Assembly (NCBI RefSeq): GCF_009827655.1
Contig: NZ_WTYV01000002.1
Coordinates: forward strand, 310,657 to 374,656
Length of the DNA: 64,000 nucleotides
Direction of reading: 5' to 3'
DNA from: Alteraurantiacibacter buctensis
GTDB lineage: Bacteria; Pseudomonadota; Alphaproteobacteria; Sphingomonadales; Sphingomonadaceae
A model generated the notes under the pieces. It made no database searches, was not told the origin of the DNA, and saw only the letters and a program-made list of their open reading frames with translations. The translations under genes were made by a program, and so were the position numbers. Positions within the stretch are counted from its first letter, which is position 1; each line of letters opens with the position of its first letter. Of the stretch, positions 17,252 through 25,398 are shown in pieces.

Positions 17252-18288
17252 TTGCGACCTCCGAATACGCTCATCACGTGGGCCATGGTGCTGGCTCCCG
17301 CGGGCGCGAGCGGTTTGGCAGCAGCATCCTTCTGTGCCCATACGGTCTCTGGTCTGGACTGGAGCAGCAACACGTTGCCCGCCTTGTCCAGCGCCCATTC
17401 GATATCCTGCGGCTTGCCGTAATGCCGCTCCACCTTGCGGCCGACCTCGCGCAAGGCCAGCAATTGCGCGTCGGTGAGGCAGGGCTGCGAGCGCATCGGC
17501 TCCTCGTTCTCCACCTCGACGATGCCGCCCTGTTCGGCAGGCACCTGGCGGGCGTGCTTGTCGGAGATATCGCGCTGGCTGATCTCGCCGGTTATCTTGC
17601 CCAGCACCCATTTGTCGGGCGTGACTTCGCCGGATACGACGGACGAGCCGAGGCCCCAGGCCCCTTCGATGGTGATGACGGACTTGTCGCCCGTGGTGGG
17701 GCTGCGGGTGAACATCACCCCGGCGCACAGGGCATCCACCATCTGCTGCACCACCACCGCCATGGCCACGCCCGCTTCGGGCAGGCCGTGCTTGCGGCGA
17801 TAGGTCATGCTTTCCACCGAATAGAGGCTGCCCCAGCACTCGCGCACCTTGTGGGCCATGTCTTCCGGCGTCAGCACCCACAGGAAGGTGTCCTGCAGGC
17901 CGGCAAAGCTGGCGTCCTCGGCATCCTCGGTGGTGGCGCTGGAGCGGACGGCGACCGGTTGGCCATCGGGGCACAGCGTGCGCATGGCGTCCATGATCGG
18001 GCCTTCCACTTCCGGCGGCATGGGATCGGCCATCACCCGGGCGCGCAGCTTCTGCGACAGCGCGGTGGCGGCGTCCATGTCGTCGGGGTCCAGCGCTTCC
18101 ACCAGCGGGCGGATCGGCTGGCGCGCTTCCAGCGCGGCCAGGAACAGCTCGAAGGCGGCGGTGGTCACCACGAAGCCCGGCGGCACGGCGATCCCGGCGC
18201 GGGTCAGCTCTCCCAGCGAGCCGCCCTTGCCGCCCACGGTGGGCCGGTCATGGATGCCGACATCGGCGAACCAGGCAACGGGTTTCAT
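17248..18288 (-). CDS. PEP-synthase-like ATP-grasp subunit (phenylphosphate synthase beta-like)
   Basis: A 346-residue protein equal to the N-terminal nucleotide-binding part of PEP synthase/pyruvate phosphate dikinase. It has G-G-K-G-G-S-L-G-E-L near residue 20, the A-V-R-S-S-A-T-T-E-D ATP-binding segment at about 110, and the closing Q-D-I-E-W-A and L-L-Q-S-R-P-E-T motifs. On its own it lacks the phosphohistidine domain, which is encoded by the preceding gene (four-base overlap). This two-protein split, about 37 plus 68 kDa, matches the layout of phenylphosphate synthase in Thauera aromatica. It should bind ATP and phosphorylate the partner's His. Confidence 0.83.
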   Translation of the reverse strand: MKPVAWFADVGIHDRPTVGGKGGSLGELTRAGIAVPPGFVVTTAAFELFLAALEARQPIRPLVEALDPDDMDAATALSQKLRARVMADPMPPEVEGPIMDAMRTLCPDGQPVAVRSSATTEDAEDASFAGLQDTFLWVLTPEDMAHKVRECWGSLYSVESMTYRRKHGLPEAGVAMAVVVQQMVDALCAGVMFTRSPTTGDKSVITIEGAWGLGSSVVSGEVTPDKWVLGKITGEISQRDISDKHARQVPAEQGGIVEVENEEPMRSQPCLTDAQLLALREVGRKVERHYGKPQDIEWALDKAGNVLLLQSRPETVWAQKDAAAKPLAPAGASTMAHVMSVFGGRK

Positions 18289-20111
18289 GCATCCTCCAGG
18301 ATCGAGACGGTGCCCTTGCCGCCATCCACGCGGATGCGCTGGCCGTCCTTGATGCGCTGGGTGGCAACGCCGGTGCCGACCACGGCGGGCAGGCCATATT
18401 CGCGCGCCACGATGGCCATGTGGCTCATCGACCCGCCGATGTCGGATACGGCCGCGCTGATCTTCTGGAACAGCGGCGACCAGGTGGGATTGGTCACCTG
18501 GCAGACGAGGATATCGCCCTGCTGGATGCGGCTGATCTCGGCCACGGACTTGACCACGCGGGCAATGCCTTCGACCACGCCCGAACAGGCGGCAAAGCCC
18601 TTCAGTTCGTTGGGGTTGCCGCTGCCATCGTCCAGCCAGCTATCCAGGTTCTCGCGGGTGATGCCCCACAGCATGTTGATGGCCGGATCATCGATTGCAT
18701 CGGGCACGTTGCCGAGGGCAGGCGGAGTGGGGTGCTTGCCCCACTCCTCGATAGCCGCCTTGCGCTGGGCCACGATCGGCGGCCAGTAAGCGGGGCCGCG
18801 CGGCGGCGCGCCCACGCCCCAGCTCAGCATCAGGTCCACGATAGCGCTTTCCAGCTCGTACTGGGCCAGGTGGAAAACGTCCTCCTCCACCCCGTCAGGC
18901 CCGAAGAAGCCGTGGGCCAGCAGCAGGCGGCCAAACTCCCTGATCTTGTTGAAGAACAGGTTGGTGTACCAATGTTCGCAGTAGAACTTGTGGCCTTCCA
19001 CATAGGGGAACACGCGGTGCGCCAGCGTGATGAGCTGGTCGTAGGTGGCCTTGTCCTCCTCGGTATCCAGCAGTTCGCGGTAATCGGCCACCAGCGCCTC
19101 GCGCTCGGCGATCAGCTGCTCGGTGGGGCGTTCGATGTTCTCGCCCGCCTTCACCTTGGCGATATAGCCGGGCAGCGCCGCGAACGGCATCGACAGGTCA
19201 TCCTGCCAGGACCGGTGATAGTGGTAGAAGCCATCGCCGCTGGACACGTTGAACCACGGGTTGCGGCTGACTTCGAGTTCGTTCAGCCAGTCCTTGCCTG
19301 CCGCCACCTTGTCGAGATCGGCCAGCACGGCATCGATATCGACGTTGTCGGTGAAGTGATGGTCCACCCCCAGTTCCACCGCGCGGCGGGCCAGGCGCTT
19401 CACTTCTTCGTCCGGGCGGAAGATCTCCGCCTCCATCCCCGCCACCATGCGGCTGATCGCCTGGTCGGAAATCTCCGGGAAGGCCTGCTTGCAGAACCCG
19501 AAGAAGGTCATGTAGGCGCCATAACCCAGCAGCAGGAATTCGAAGTGGTGGTGCCACATGCGGTGGTAGCCTTCCACCTGCTGCTGGTAGATCTTCAGCA
19601 GGTCATGGCTGGCGGCAACGGCGTTGCCTTCGCGGAACGTGGCTTCCGGTTCATACGCGGGCAGGGTGGGACTGGGGAGCGCCTGCGCCTCGGCAATCAG
19701 GGCGCGCATCTTGTCCTTCCACTGCTCGTAGAGCTGTTCCCAGTTCTCGTAGTAGAAGTTGGCGCGGCTGGTGAATTCGGCCACTCGCTCGGCAATCTCG
19801 TCCGGATCGGTGACGACCACGCCGCCGATGTAGACGCGGCCATTGATGATGCGGTGATCCACCCCCTTGGCCGTGGGCAACACGTGCATGCGGGTGTTCA
19901 TCGCGCCCATCGCCACATAGGCGGCTTCCGCCGTGATCATGTCGAAGTGATGCATCGGCTCGGGGAAGTGCATCGAGTTGTAGAACCAGAACTTGCCGTC
20001 ATCCTCCGGCACGAACTGGGTGTAATAGGGATAGGCGGCCTGGGCGGCTTCGGTGCCGGGCACGACCTTGATCGAACTGGGCAGGGGAAAGCCCTTTGCG
20101 GCGTCGGTCAT
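18285..20111 (-). CDS. PEP-utilising phosphohistidine-domain protein (phenylphosphate synthase alpha-like)
   Basis: A 608-residue protein with a long N-terminal helical region rich in His, Tyr and Trp (about 1-500) and a C-terminal swivelling phosphohistidine domain. The catalytic His564 lies in G-G-S-M-S-H-M-A-I-V-A-R-E. It lacks the pyruvate/PEP-binding TIM barrel of true PEP synthase, so the phosphate must go to another acceptor, bound perhaps by the N-terminal region. With the ATP-grasp partner it should form a split dikinase of the phenylphosphate synthase or rifampin phosphotransferase kind. First gene of the operon; ribosome site AGAGGA precedes ATG. Confidence 0.82.
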   Translation of the reverse strand: MTDAAKGFPLPSSIKVVPGTEAAQAAYPYYTQFVPEDDGKFWFYNSMHFPEPMHHFDMITAEAAYVAMGAMNTRMHVLPTAKGVDHRIINGRVYIGGVVVTDPDEIAERVAEFTSRANFYYENWEQLYEQWKDKMRALIAEAQALPSPTLPAYEPEATFREGNAVAASHDLLKIYQQQVEGYHRMWHHHFEFLLLGYGAYMTFFGFCKQAFPEISDQAISRMVAGMEAEIFRPDEEVKRLARRAVELGVDHHFTDNVDIDAVLADLDKVAAGKDWLNELEVSRNPWFNVSSGDGFYHYHRSWQDDLSMPFAALPGYIAKVKAGENIERPTEQLIAEREALVADYRELLDTEEDKATYDQLITLAHRVFPYVEGHKFYCEHWYTNLFFNKIREFGRLLLAHGFFGPDGVEEDVFHLAQYELESAIVDLMLSWGVGAPPRGPAYWPPIVAQRKAAIEEWGKHPTPPALGNVPDAIDDPAINMLWGITRENLDSWLDDGSGNPNELKGFAACSGVVEGIARVVKSVAEISRIQQGDILVCQVTNPTWSPLFQKISAAVSDIGGSMSHMAIVAREYGLPAVVGTGVATQRIKDGQRIRVDGGKGTVSILEDA

Positions 20112-20409
20112 CGGCTGGCAATCCTCTCTTGTTTGGTGTTCGGCGCGCCGCCCCGCTCAGGTAGGGTTGGCGGTGGCGGCGCGCCCAGGCGTCCTCCCGT
20201 TTTCGGTGAGCCTGTGAATGTGTGCCTTATGCGAGCCGAAGGGCTTGGCGACATCATTCGCAGGCATGGTAACCCGTGTGCGCTTCTGTCCCAAGGATTC
20301 GCGCGCATGACAAACCGGACAAAAGCGCATGGCAATTTGTCTTGATTGTCCTTCCCCGCATGCTCGTGCGATGTAGCAAACCTGCCGACAGAGCGGGAAG
20401 GATGGGGCC
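20112..20409. other. divergent promoter region of the dikinase operon and the antiporter
   Basis: A 298-base gene-free stretch between two divergent starts. Apart from the four-half-site dyad at 20309-20350 I see no RNA gene. Short open frames here lack ribosome sites and family features. The dikinase operon would have a leader of up to about 200 bases if transcription starts near the dyad. Confidence 0.6.
20309..20350. promoter_or_regulatory. four-half-site operator dyad
   Basis: Two direct copies of GACAAA (20309-20314, 20318-20323) are mirrored by TTTGTC (20336-20341) and ATTGTC (20345-20350). All four boxes are exactly symmetric about 20329.5, with 3-base gaps inside each pair and 12 bases between pairs. 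One mismatch occurs in the outermost right box. It lies 60 bases upstream of the antiporter start and about 200 upstream of the dikinase operon, so it can serve either promoter. The regulator is unknown. Confidence 0.55.
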
Positions 20410-21597
20410 ATGACGACGACCGAGCTATTTCTGATAGCGCTAACAATCATCTTCGCCGTGCCCTACCTGTTCTGGCGGCTGCTGAAGACCGACTACTATG
20501 CCCCGCTGGTGGTGGTGCAGATCGTGGGCGGCATCATCCTTGGCCCCGGGGTGCTGGGCGCGGCCTATCCCGCCTATTACCAGACCGTTTTCGCGCCAGA
20601 GGTGATCGCGGCGCTGAACGGCATTGCCTGGTGGGCGGTGATGATGTTCGTCTTCGTGGCCGGGGTGGAACTGGACCTGTCGGCCGCGTGGAAGGACCGG
20701 CGCGAGACGACGACCACCGCTGCGCTTGCGCTGTTCACCCCGCTGGCACTGGGCGCGCTGGCGGGCATGGCCATCCTGGCCTTCCCCGGCTGGCTGGGGC
20801 CGCAGGGCACCTATGTCCAGGCGTTGCTGGGCATCGGCATGTCCTGCGCGGTCACCGCGCTGCCGATCCTGGTGCTGCTGATGGAGAAACTGGGCATTTT
20901 TCGCGAACCCTTGGGCCAGCGGCTGCTGCGCTATGCCAGCCTTGATGACCTGGCGATCTGGGGCGTGCTGGCGCTGATCCTGCTGGATTGGGAACGGATC
21001 AGCCGGCAGGGGGCCTTCCTGCTGTTCTTTGCCGTGTTCGCCTGGGGCATGCGCCGCCTGATGCAGCGCATTTCGGAAAACGACCGCTGGTATGTCAGCC
21101 TGGTGTGGCTGGCGCTGTGCGGGCTGGTGGCCGACTGGGCGGGCCTGCACTACATGGTCGGTGCCTTCCTGGCCGGTTGCGTGCTGGACCGCGAATGGTT
21201 TGGCGAGAAGCGGCTGGACGAGTTCCGCGGTGTGGTACTGCTGTGCGTGATGCCGGTATTCTTCTTGTCGACCGGCCTGCGGACCGATTTCTCCAGCGGC
21301 GGGGTGGCGGTGTTTGCCGTGGCCCTGCTGCTGCTGGCAGCATCGGTGGCGGGCAAGCTGCTGGGCGTGCATATTGCGGGCCGCATCCTGAAATGGCAGC
21401 CGGGCGAGGCCAGCGTGATCGGCTGGCTGTTGCAGACCAAAGCGCTGATCATGATCATCTTCGCCAACGTGCTGCTTGATAAGGAGATCATCACCGGCCA
21501 GACCTTCACCGCCCTGCTGCTGATGGCGGTGATGAGCACGATGCTGACCGTGCCGGTGGTGACGCCCAAGCTGAAGCGGATGCTGGCGAAGGACTAG
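20410..21597 (+). CDS. cation:proton antiporter (CPA2/KefB-like)
   Basis: A 395-residue integral membrane protein with about twelve hydrophobic helices and no soluble nucleotide-binding tail. The D-D-L-A-I-W segment near residue 180 is the ion-binding Asp pair region of the Na+/H+ exchanger fold. It should exchange K+ or Na+ for protons at the inner membrane. Its stop shares CTAG with the converging dioxygenase gene. Confidence 0.85.
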   Translation: MTTTELFLIALTIIFAVPYLFWRLLKTDYYAPLVVVQIVGGIILGPGVLGAAYPAYYQTVFAPEVIAALNGIAWWAVMMFVFVAGVELDLSAAWKDRRETTTTAALALFTPLALGALAGMAILAFPGWLGPQGTYVQALLGIGMSCAVTALPILVLLMEKLGIFREPLGQRLLRYASLDDLAIWGVLALILLDWERISRQGAFLLFFAVFAWGMRRLMQRISENDRWYVSLVWLALCGLVADWAGLHYMVGAFLAGCVLDREWFGEKRLDEFRGVVLLCVMPVFFLSTGLRTDFSSGGVAVFAVALLLLAASVAGKLLGVHIAGRILKWQPGEASVIGWLLQTKALIMIIFANVLLDKEIITGQTFTALLLMAVMSTMLTVPVVTPKLKRMLAKD

Positions 21598-22409
21598 GTC
21601 GCCAGTTCCCCGAACTGGAAGCTGCTGGCGGCCAGTCCGCCGAAGAAGTCGTCCTCGTGATAGGTCAGGTGCCCGGTCTCGCCCTCGGCCGCGCCCACGG
21701 CCACGTGCAGCGGCATAAGGTGGTCCTCGCGCGGTTGGACGATGCGGGCGGCGGGGGCCTGTTCCCAGTTGAGCAGCCGCCCGTTCCGCTGCGCCCCGGA
21801 CAGGCGCACCAGGCTGTCCTGCAACCACTGATCGAATGCATGGCTGGGCGCGTGGGCGGCGGGGTGGCGCATGGCCCGCAGGTTGTGGAATGACAGGCCG
21901 CTGCCCACGATCAGCACGCCTTCGTCCCGCAGGGGAGCCAGCAGTCGCCCCGCTTCGATATGGGCCGCCGGATCGAAATCGCGCCGGATGGACATCTGCA
22001 CCACCGGGATATGCGCGCTGGGCCACAGGGCCTGCATAAGGCTGAAGGTGCCATGATCGAAGCCGCGCGCCGGGTCGGTGGCGCTGGCCATGCCGCCATC
22101 GGTCAGCAGCTTCGCCGCCCGTTCGCCCAACGCCGGCAAGCCGGGGGCGGGATAGGTGATCTGGTAGGTCTCCGGTGGGAAACCGCCATAGTCGTAGATC
22201 ATTCCCGGCCGTTCCGCCGTGGAAAAGGTGAACACCGGCGTCTCCCAGTGGGCGGTGACCACCAGGATCGCCGTGGGCCGGTCCCCCAGTTGCCGCGCCA
22301 TGTCCTTCAGCGAGGCATCGAGCACGCGGTAGAGGTGCCGGCTGGTCTCCATCATCCATGGCCATGGCCCGCCGCCGTGGCTGAGGTAGTAGGTGGGGAG
22401 CGTGGTCAT
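21594..22409 (-). CDS. class III extradiol ring-cleavage dioxygenase (DODA/YgiD type)
   Basis: A 271-residue member of the LigB superfamily. The N-terminal L-S-H-G-G-G-P gives the first metal His, T-A-H-W-E-T the next, and the L-S-F-H-N-L and S-H-A-F-D segments complete the site of 4,5-DOPA-type dioxygenases. Expected activity is non-haem opening of a catechol; the natural substrate is unknown. ATG 22409 places the His motif within the first ten residues. It follows the AraC regulator gene on the same strand by eleven bases, so the two are probably cotranscribed. Confidence 0.85.
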   Translation of the reverse strand: MTTLPTYYLSHGGGPWPWMMETSRHLYRVLDASLKDMARQLGDRPTAILVVTAHWETPVFTFSTAERPGMIYDYGGFPPETYQITYPAPGLPALGERAAKLLTDGGMASATDPARGFDHGTFSLMQALWPSAHIPVVQMSIRRDFDPAAHIEAGRLLAPLRDEGVLIVGSGLSFHNLRAMRHPAAHAPSHAFDQWLQDSLVRLSGAQRNGRLLNWEQAPAARIVQPREDHLMPLHVAVGAAEGETGHLTYHEDDFFGGLAASSFQFGELAT

Positions 22410-22420
22410 GGTCGGATCTT

Positions 22421-23410
22421 TCAACTCTGCGGCGCGTGGCCACCGCGCCATTCGCGCGGGGTAATGCCGAAGCGCTTGCGGAACAGGCGGGTGAAATAGG
22501 CGGGATCAAGGAACCCGGTGCGGAAAGCCACCTCGGCAATCGGCACGGCGGACAGGCGCGGATCGGCCAGGATCTCGCTCGCGCGCTCAAGCCGGGTGGC
22601 GTTCAGCTCGGCGACAAAGCTGGTGCCGCTGGCCGCCAGCAGCGTTTGCAGGTAGCGCTTGGAAATACCGACCTGCCGCGCCACCCCTTCGGGTGACAGG
22701 TCGGGATCGGCATGGTCCTCCTCGATCCGGCGCAGGATGCGGCTGGCCAACTGGTTGCGGTGGCGCGGTGCTTCCTCGGCCGCGCTGCCCCCATCGCGAT
22801 CCTGCCCCATGGCCAGGGCCAGCAGGCTGCCGATCTGTTCGGCCACCAGGGGGCGGGGGAGCGGGGCGGTGTCCAGCCCGCCGGCGATGATGGTATCCAG
22901 CAGCGCCCCCAGTGGCGCGGCCCAACCCTGGCGGGTATCGACCGGGCGCGCCAGGTAGCTGCGGGCATCGGGCAGGTAGCGTTCCAGCCAGGCCAGCGGC
23001 ATCATCAGGTCGATCGCCTCATGCGGGGTGACCATCTCCATCTGGTAGAAGCGGGTGTTGTCCAGCAGCACGAACTCGCCCGCCCCCAGGGTGAATTCCT
23101 TGCCGCCCATGCGCGTCTGGCACAGGCCGGAGATGTAATAGACAAGCTGGATGGAGGGCGCGGCGCGGCCGCTGGTGCCTTCCGCCCCCGTGTGCGTCAC
23201 GCGCTGGGCGGGGGCGTGCAGGTGCAGCAGGCGCAACTGGCCGATGCCGTGGCTGACCCAGCGGGCGGCGAAGGCATCGGCGTCGAATACCTCCACCTCG
23301 ATCGGGGCGATGGTGCTGGCGGCCCATTCGCGCCAGGCGTGGATCGCCTCGGCCTGGGCGATGCCGGCGCTGGTCCAGCTCTGGTCATCGGCGGGGGTGG
23401 GGCGGGCCAT
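22421..23410 (-). CDS. AraC family transcriptional regulator
   Basis: A 329-residue protein with an AraC_binding_2-like sensor (about 40-190) and a C-terminal double helix-turn-helix (about 225-325) containing G-V-A-R-Q-V-G-I-S-K-R-Y-L-Q and the terminal G-F-x-D-P-A-Y-F-T-R-L-F-R-K-R-F-G pattern. The start lies 54 bases from the divergent NTF2-like gene, with an inverted repeat in between, so it most likely controls that cluster and the dioxygenase behind it. The layout resembles activators of aromatic or alkyl-substrate genes. Confidence 0.9.
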   Translation of the reverse strand: MARPTPADDQSWTSAGIAQAEAIHAWREWAASTIAPIEVEVFDADAFAARWVSHGIGQLRLLHLHAPAQRVTHTGAEGTSGRAAPSIQLVYYISGLCQTRMGGKEFTLGAGEFVLLDNTRFYQMEMVTPHEAIDLMMPLAWLERYLPDARSYLARPVDTRQGWAAPLGALLDTIIAGGLDTAPLPRPLVAEQIGSLLALAMGQDRDGGSAAEEAPRHRNQLASRILRRIEEDHADPDLSPEGVARQVGISKRYLQTLLAASGTSFVAELNATRLERASEILADPRLSAVPIAEVAFRTGFLDPAYFTRLFRKRFGITPREWRGGHAPQS

Positions 23411-23425
23411 GCCACAAGGGTAGGT

Positions 23426-23450
23426 GCCGCTTGCCGCTGCTGCAAGCGGC
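23426..23450. promoter_or_regulatory. inverted repeat, probable AraC-regulator operator
   Basis: GCCGCTTG (23426-23433) and CAAGCGGC (23443-23450) form an 8-bp perfect dyad with a 9-base spacer between the divergent araC-type gene and the triple-NTF2 gene. Its position, 15 bases before the plus start, suits either autorepression or activation of the divergent cluster. Confidence 0.45.
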
Positions 23451-23464
23451 GCTAAGCTGGCACG

Positions 23465-25369
23465 ATGTTGCGCGCCCTGCTTGCCCTGTTCGCCTTGCTT
23501 GTTGCCGTGCCGCTGGCTGCACAGCCCGCGCCGCCCGATCCGGCGGTGGAGACCGCGCGGCTGGAGGACCTGGCCGCCATTCGCCAGATCAAGCACCTGC
23601 AGGCCCATTGGGGGCACCTGGCCCTGCGCGGCCAGTGGCAGGCCATGGCCGACCTGTTGACCGATGACGCGGTGCTGACATTCCCGCATGGCGAGCTGGC
23701 GGGGCGGGCCGACATCCTGGCGGACCTGCGCGAAACGCAGGGCGGCGGGGCCGACGGACTGCAACCGGGCCGCCTCAACCTGCACCTGTGGATCAGCCCC
23801 GTCATCACCCTGGCGCCGGACGGGCAGAGCGCCACCGGCCGCTGGCAGGAACTGGCGCTGACCGGCACCGTGCGCCAGGAAGCCGATTGGGCGGGCGGAA
23901 CCTGGGTGGTCCATTACCTGAAGCAGGGTGACCACTGGCGCATTTCGGCCATGGGCTATTTCCTGCAATTCGAAGGGCCCTATGCGGAAGGCTGGCGGCA
24001 CGATGCCGCCAATCTCTATCGTGCGCCGTTCCATTTCACGCCGCAGGAAGCGGGCGCGATCCTGCCGCAACGCCGTGCTGCCGCTGCCCTGCCGGCAGAG
24101 CAGATCGCCGCCGAGGCCAGCCTGCTCTACGAACACGGCCGCGCGCAGAACCTGACCAACGCCTTCGGCTATTACCTCGACCGGGGAATGTACGATGACG
24201 TGGCGGACCTGTTCTATGCCGATGCCCGGCTGGTGGTGCAGGGGGGTGGCACCTGGCTGGGGCAGGACGGGGTGCGCCGCTTCCTGGCGCAGTTCGGTGC
24301 GCCGGGTCTCGATCCGGGCGAGATGAACGACCACCTGCAACTGATGCCCAAGGTGATCATGAGCCGCGATGGCACCGTGGCCAGTGTCTCGGCCGTGGAA
24401 CTGGCCATGGCGGGGCAGCACGAGGGCGCAGGATACTGGAGCGCCACGCTCAACCACTTCGTGCTGATGCGCGACGCGGAAGGGCGCTGGCGCATTGCCA
24501 GCCTCTACCGCATCCCGATCATGCGCAGCACCGTGGCGGACGGGTGGGTGCAGCCGCTGCCGGCTATCACGGCCATCCCAGCAGGCGGCGCGCCGGACCG
24601 TGACCAGCCGCAGCGCTCCATGTCCTATCCCGAAGCCAGCGTGACCCAGCCGATCAGCGAACTGGGCATTTTCGCCCCCGCCGTGGTGGCCGGGGCGGCC
24701 CCCGAAGTGGTCCCCGATGCGCTGACCCGCGCGGAAGCCTTCGATGCGGCGGAGAACCTGGGCAATGCCTATGGGGCCTATATCAACGCTTTCGCGTGGG
24801 ACGATATGGCTGCCCTGTTCGCCCGGGATGGCTGGCGCGAGCTGCCGTTTATCGGCGTGGTGGCGGGCCGCCAGCATATCCGCGATGCGGCGCGGGTGCG
24901 CTATGGCGATGCGGGGCCAAGCAACGCGTTCCAGGCCGTCCACATGCTCACCCAGCCCTACGTCACCGTCAGCCAGGAAGAGGCGACGGGGGAATGGCGC
25001 GCGCAGATGCGCACGCGGCTGGTACAGATGAATTCCAGCGCCAGCGGGCCGGGAAGCTGGATGGCGGGCGTGTACGAATGGCAGGTGCAGCGCGATGCCA
25101 ATGGCGCCTGGGCCTTCGCCGGCATGGACCTCGACTACACGTGGATGGCCCCCTACGCCGGGGCGTGGACGGCGGCCGATCCGGCGCTGGCGGCGGCCTT
25201 GCAACCTACGGCGGAGCAGATGGCCCGCTATCGCCTGGCCGCCCCGATCCGGGGAGCAGCGGGCGTGCCGTTCCCCGCCATCGAGGCGCTGCCGTTCCAC
25301 TATGCCAACCCGGTCAGCGGAAGGCCGCCGGAACGGCGCGTGGAGTGGACCGAGATTACCCCGCGCTGA
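23465..25369 (+). CDS. secreted protein with three SnoaL/NTF2-like domains
   Basis: A 634-residue protein with a signal peptide (hydrophobic 3-18, cleavage near A-A-Q). Three NTF2-like domains follow at about 30-170, 195-345 and 400-560, each opening with a Y/W-x(4)-W/Y-D-x-M/V-A-D-L-F motif and containing G-R-x-x-I or similar. The domains correspond to SnoaL_4. It heads a plus-strand cluster with a LigW-like decarboxylase and a CoA transferase and is divergent from the AraC gene. A periplasmic substrate-binding or isomerase role is possible, but no function is known for the triple arrangement. Confidence 0.75.
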   Translation: MLRALLALFALLVAVPLAAQPAPPDPAVETARLEDLAAIRQIKHLQAHWGHLALRGQWQAMADLLTDDAVLTFPHGELAGRADILADLRETQGGGADGLQPGRLNLHLWISPVITLAPDGQSATGRWQELALTGTVRQEADWAGGTWVVHYLKQGDHWRISAMGYFLQFEGPYAEGWRHDAANLYRAPFHFTPQEAGAILPQRRAAAALPAEQIAAEASLLYEHGRAQNLTNAFGYYLDRGMYDDVADLFYADARLVVQGGGTWLGQDGVRRFLAQFGAPGLDPGEMNDHLQLMPKVIMSRDGTVASVSAVELAMAGQHEGAGYWSATLNHFVLMRDAEGRWRIASLYRIPIMRSTVADGWVQPLPAITAIPAGGAPDRDQPQRSMSYPEASVTQPISELGIFAPAVVAGAAPEVVPDALTRAEAFDAAENLGNAYGAYINAFAWDDMAALFARDGWRELPFIGVVAGRQHIRDAARVRYGDAGPSNAFQAVHMLTQPYVTVSQEEATGEWRAQMRTRLVQMNSSASGPGSWMAGVYEWQVQRDANGAWAFAGMDLDYTWMAPYAGAWTAADPALAAALQPTAEQMARYRLAAPIRGAAGVPFPAIEALPFHYANPVSGRPPERRVEWTEITPR

Positions 25370-25398
25370 GGCGCGGACACTACTGGGAGAGAGACACC

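Noticed and set aside
18420..20345. A 641-codon open frame on the plus strand opposite the phosphohistidine-domain gene
   Set aside because: Antisense artefact of codon bias; no ribosome site or recognisable domain.
22421..25300. A single 959-codon minus-strand protein ending in the AraC domain
   Set aside because: The N-terminal two-thirds is antisense to the triple-NTF2 gene; the AraC protein starts at 23410, where the sensor domain begins.
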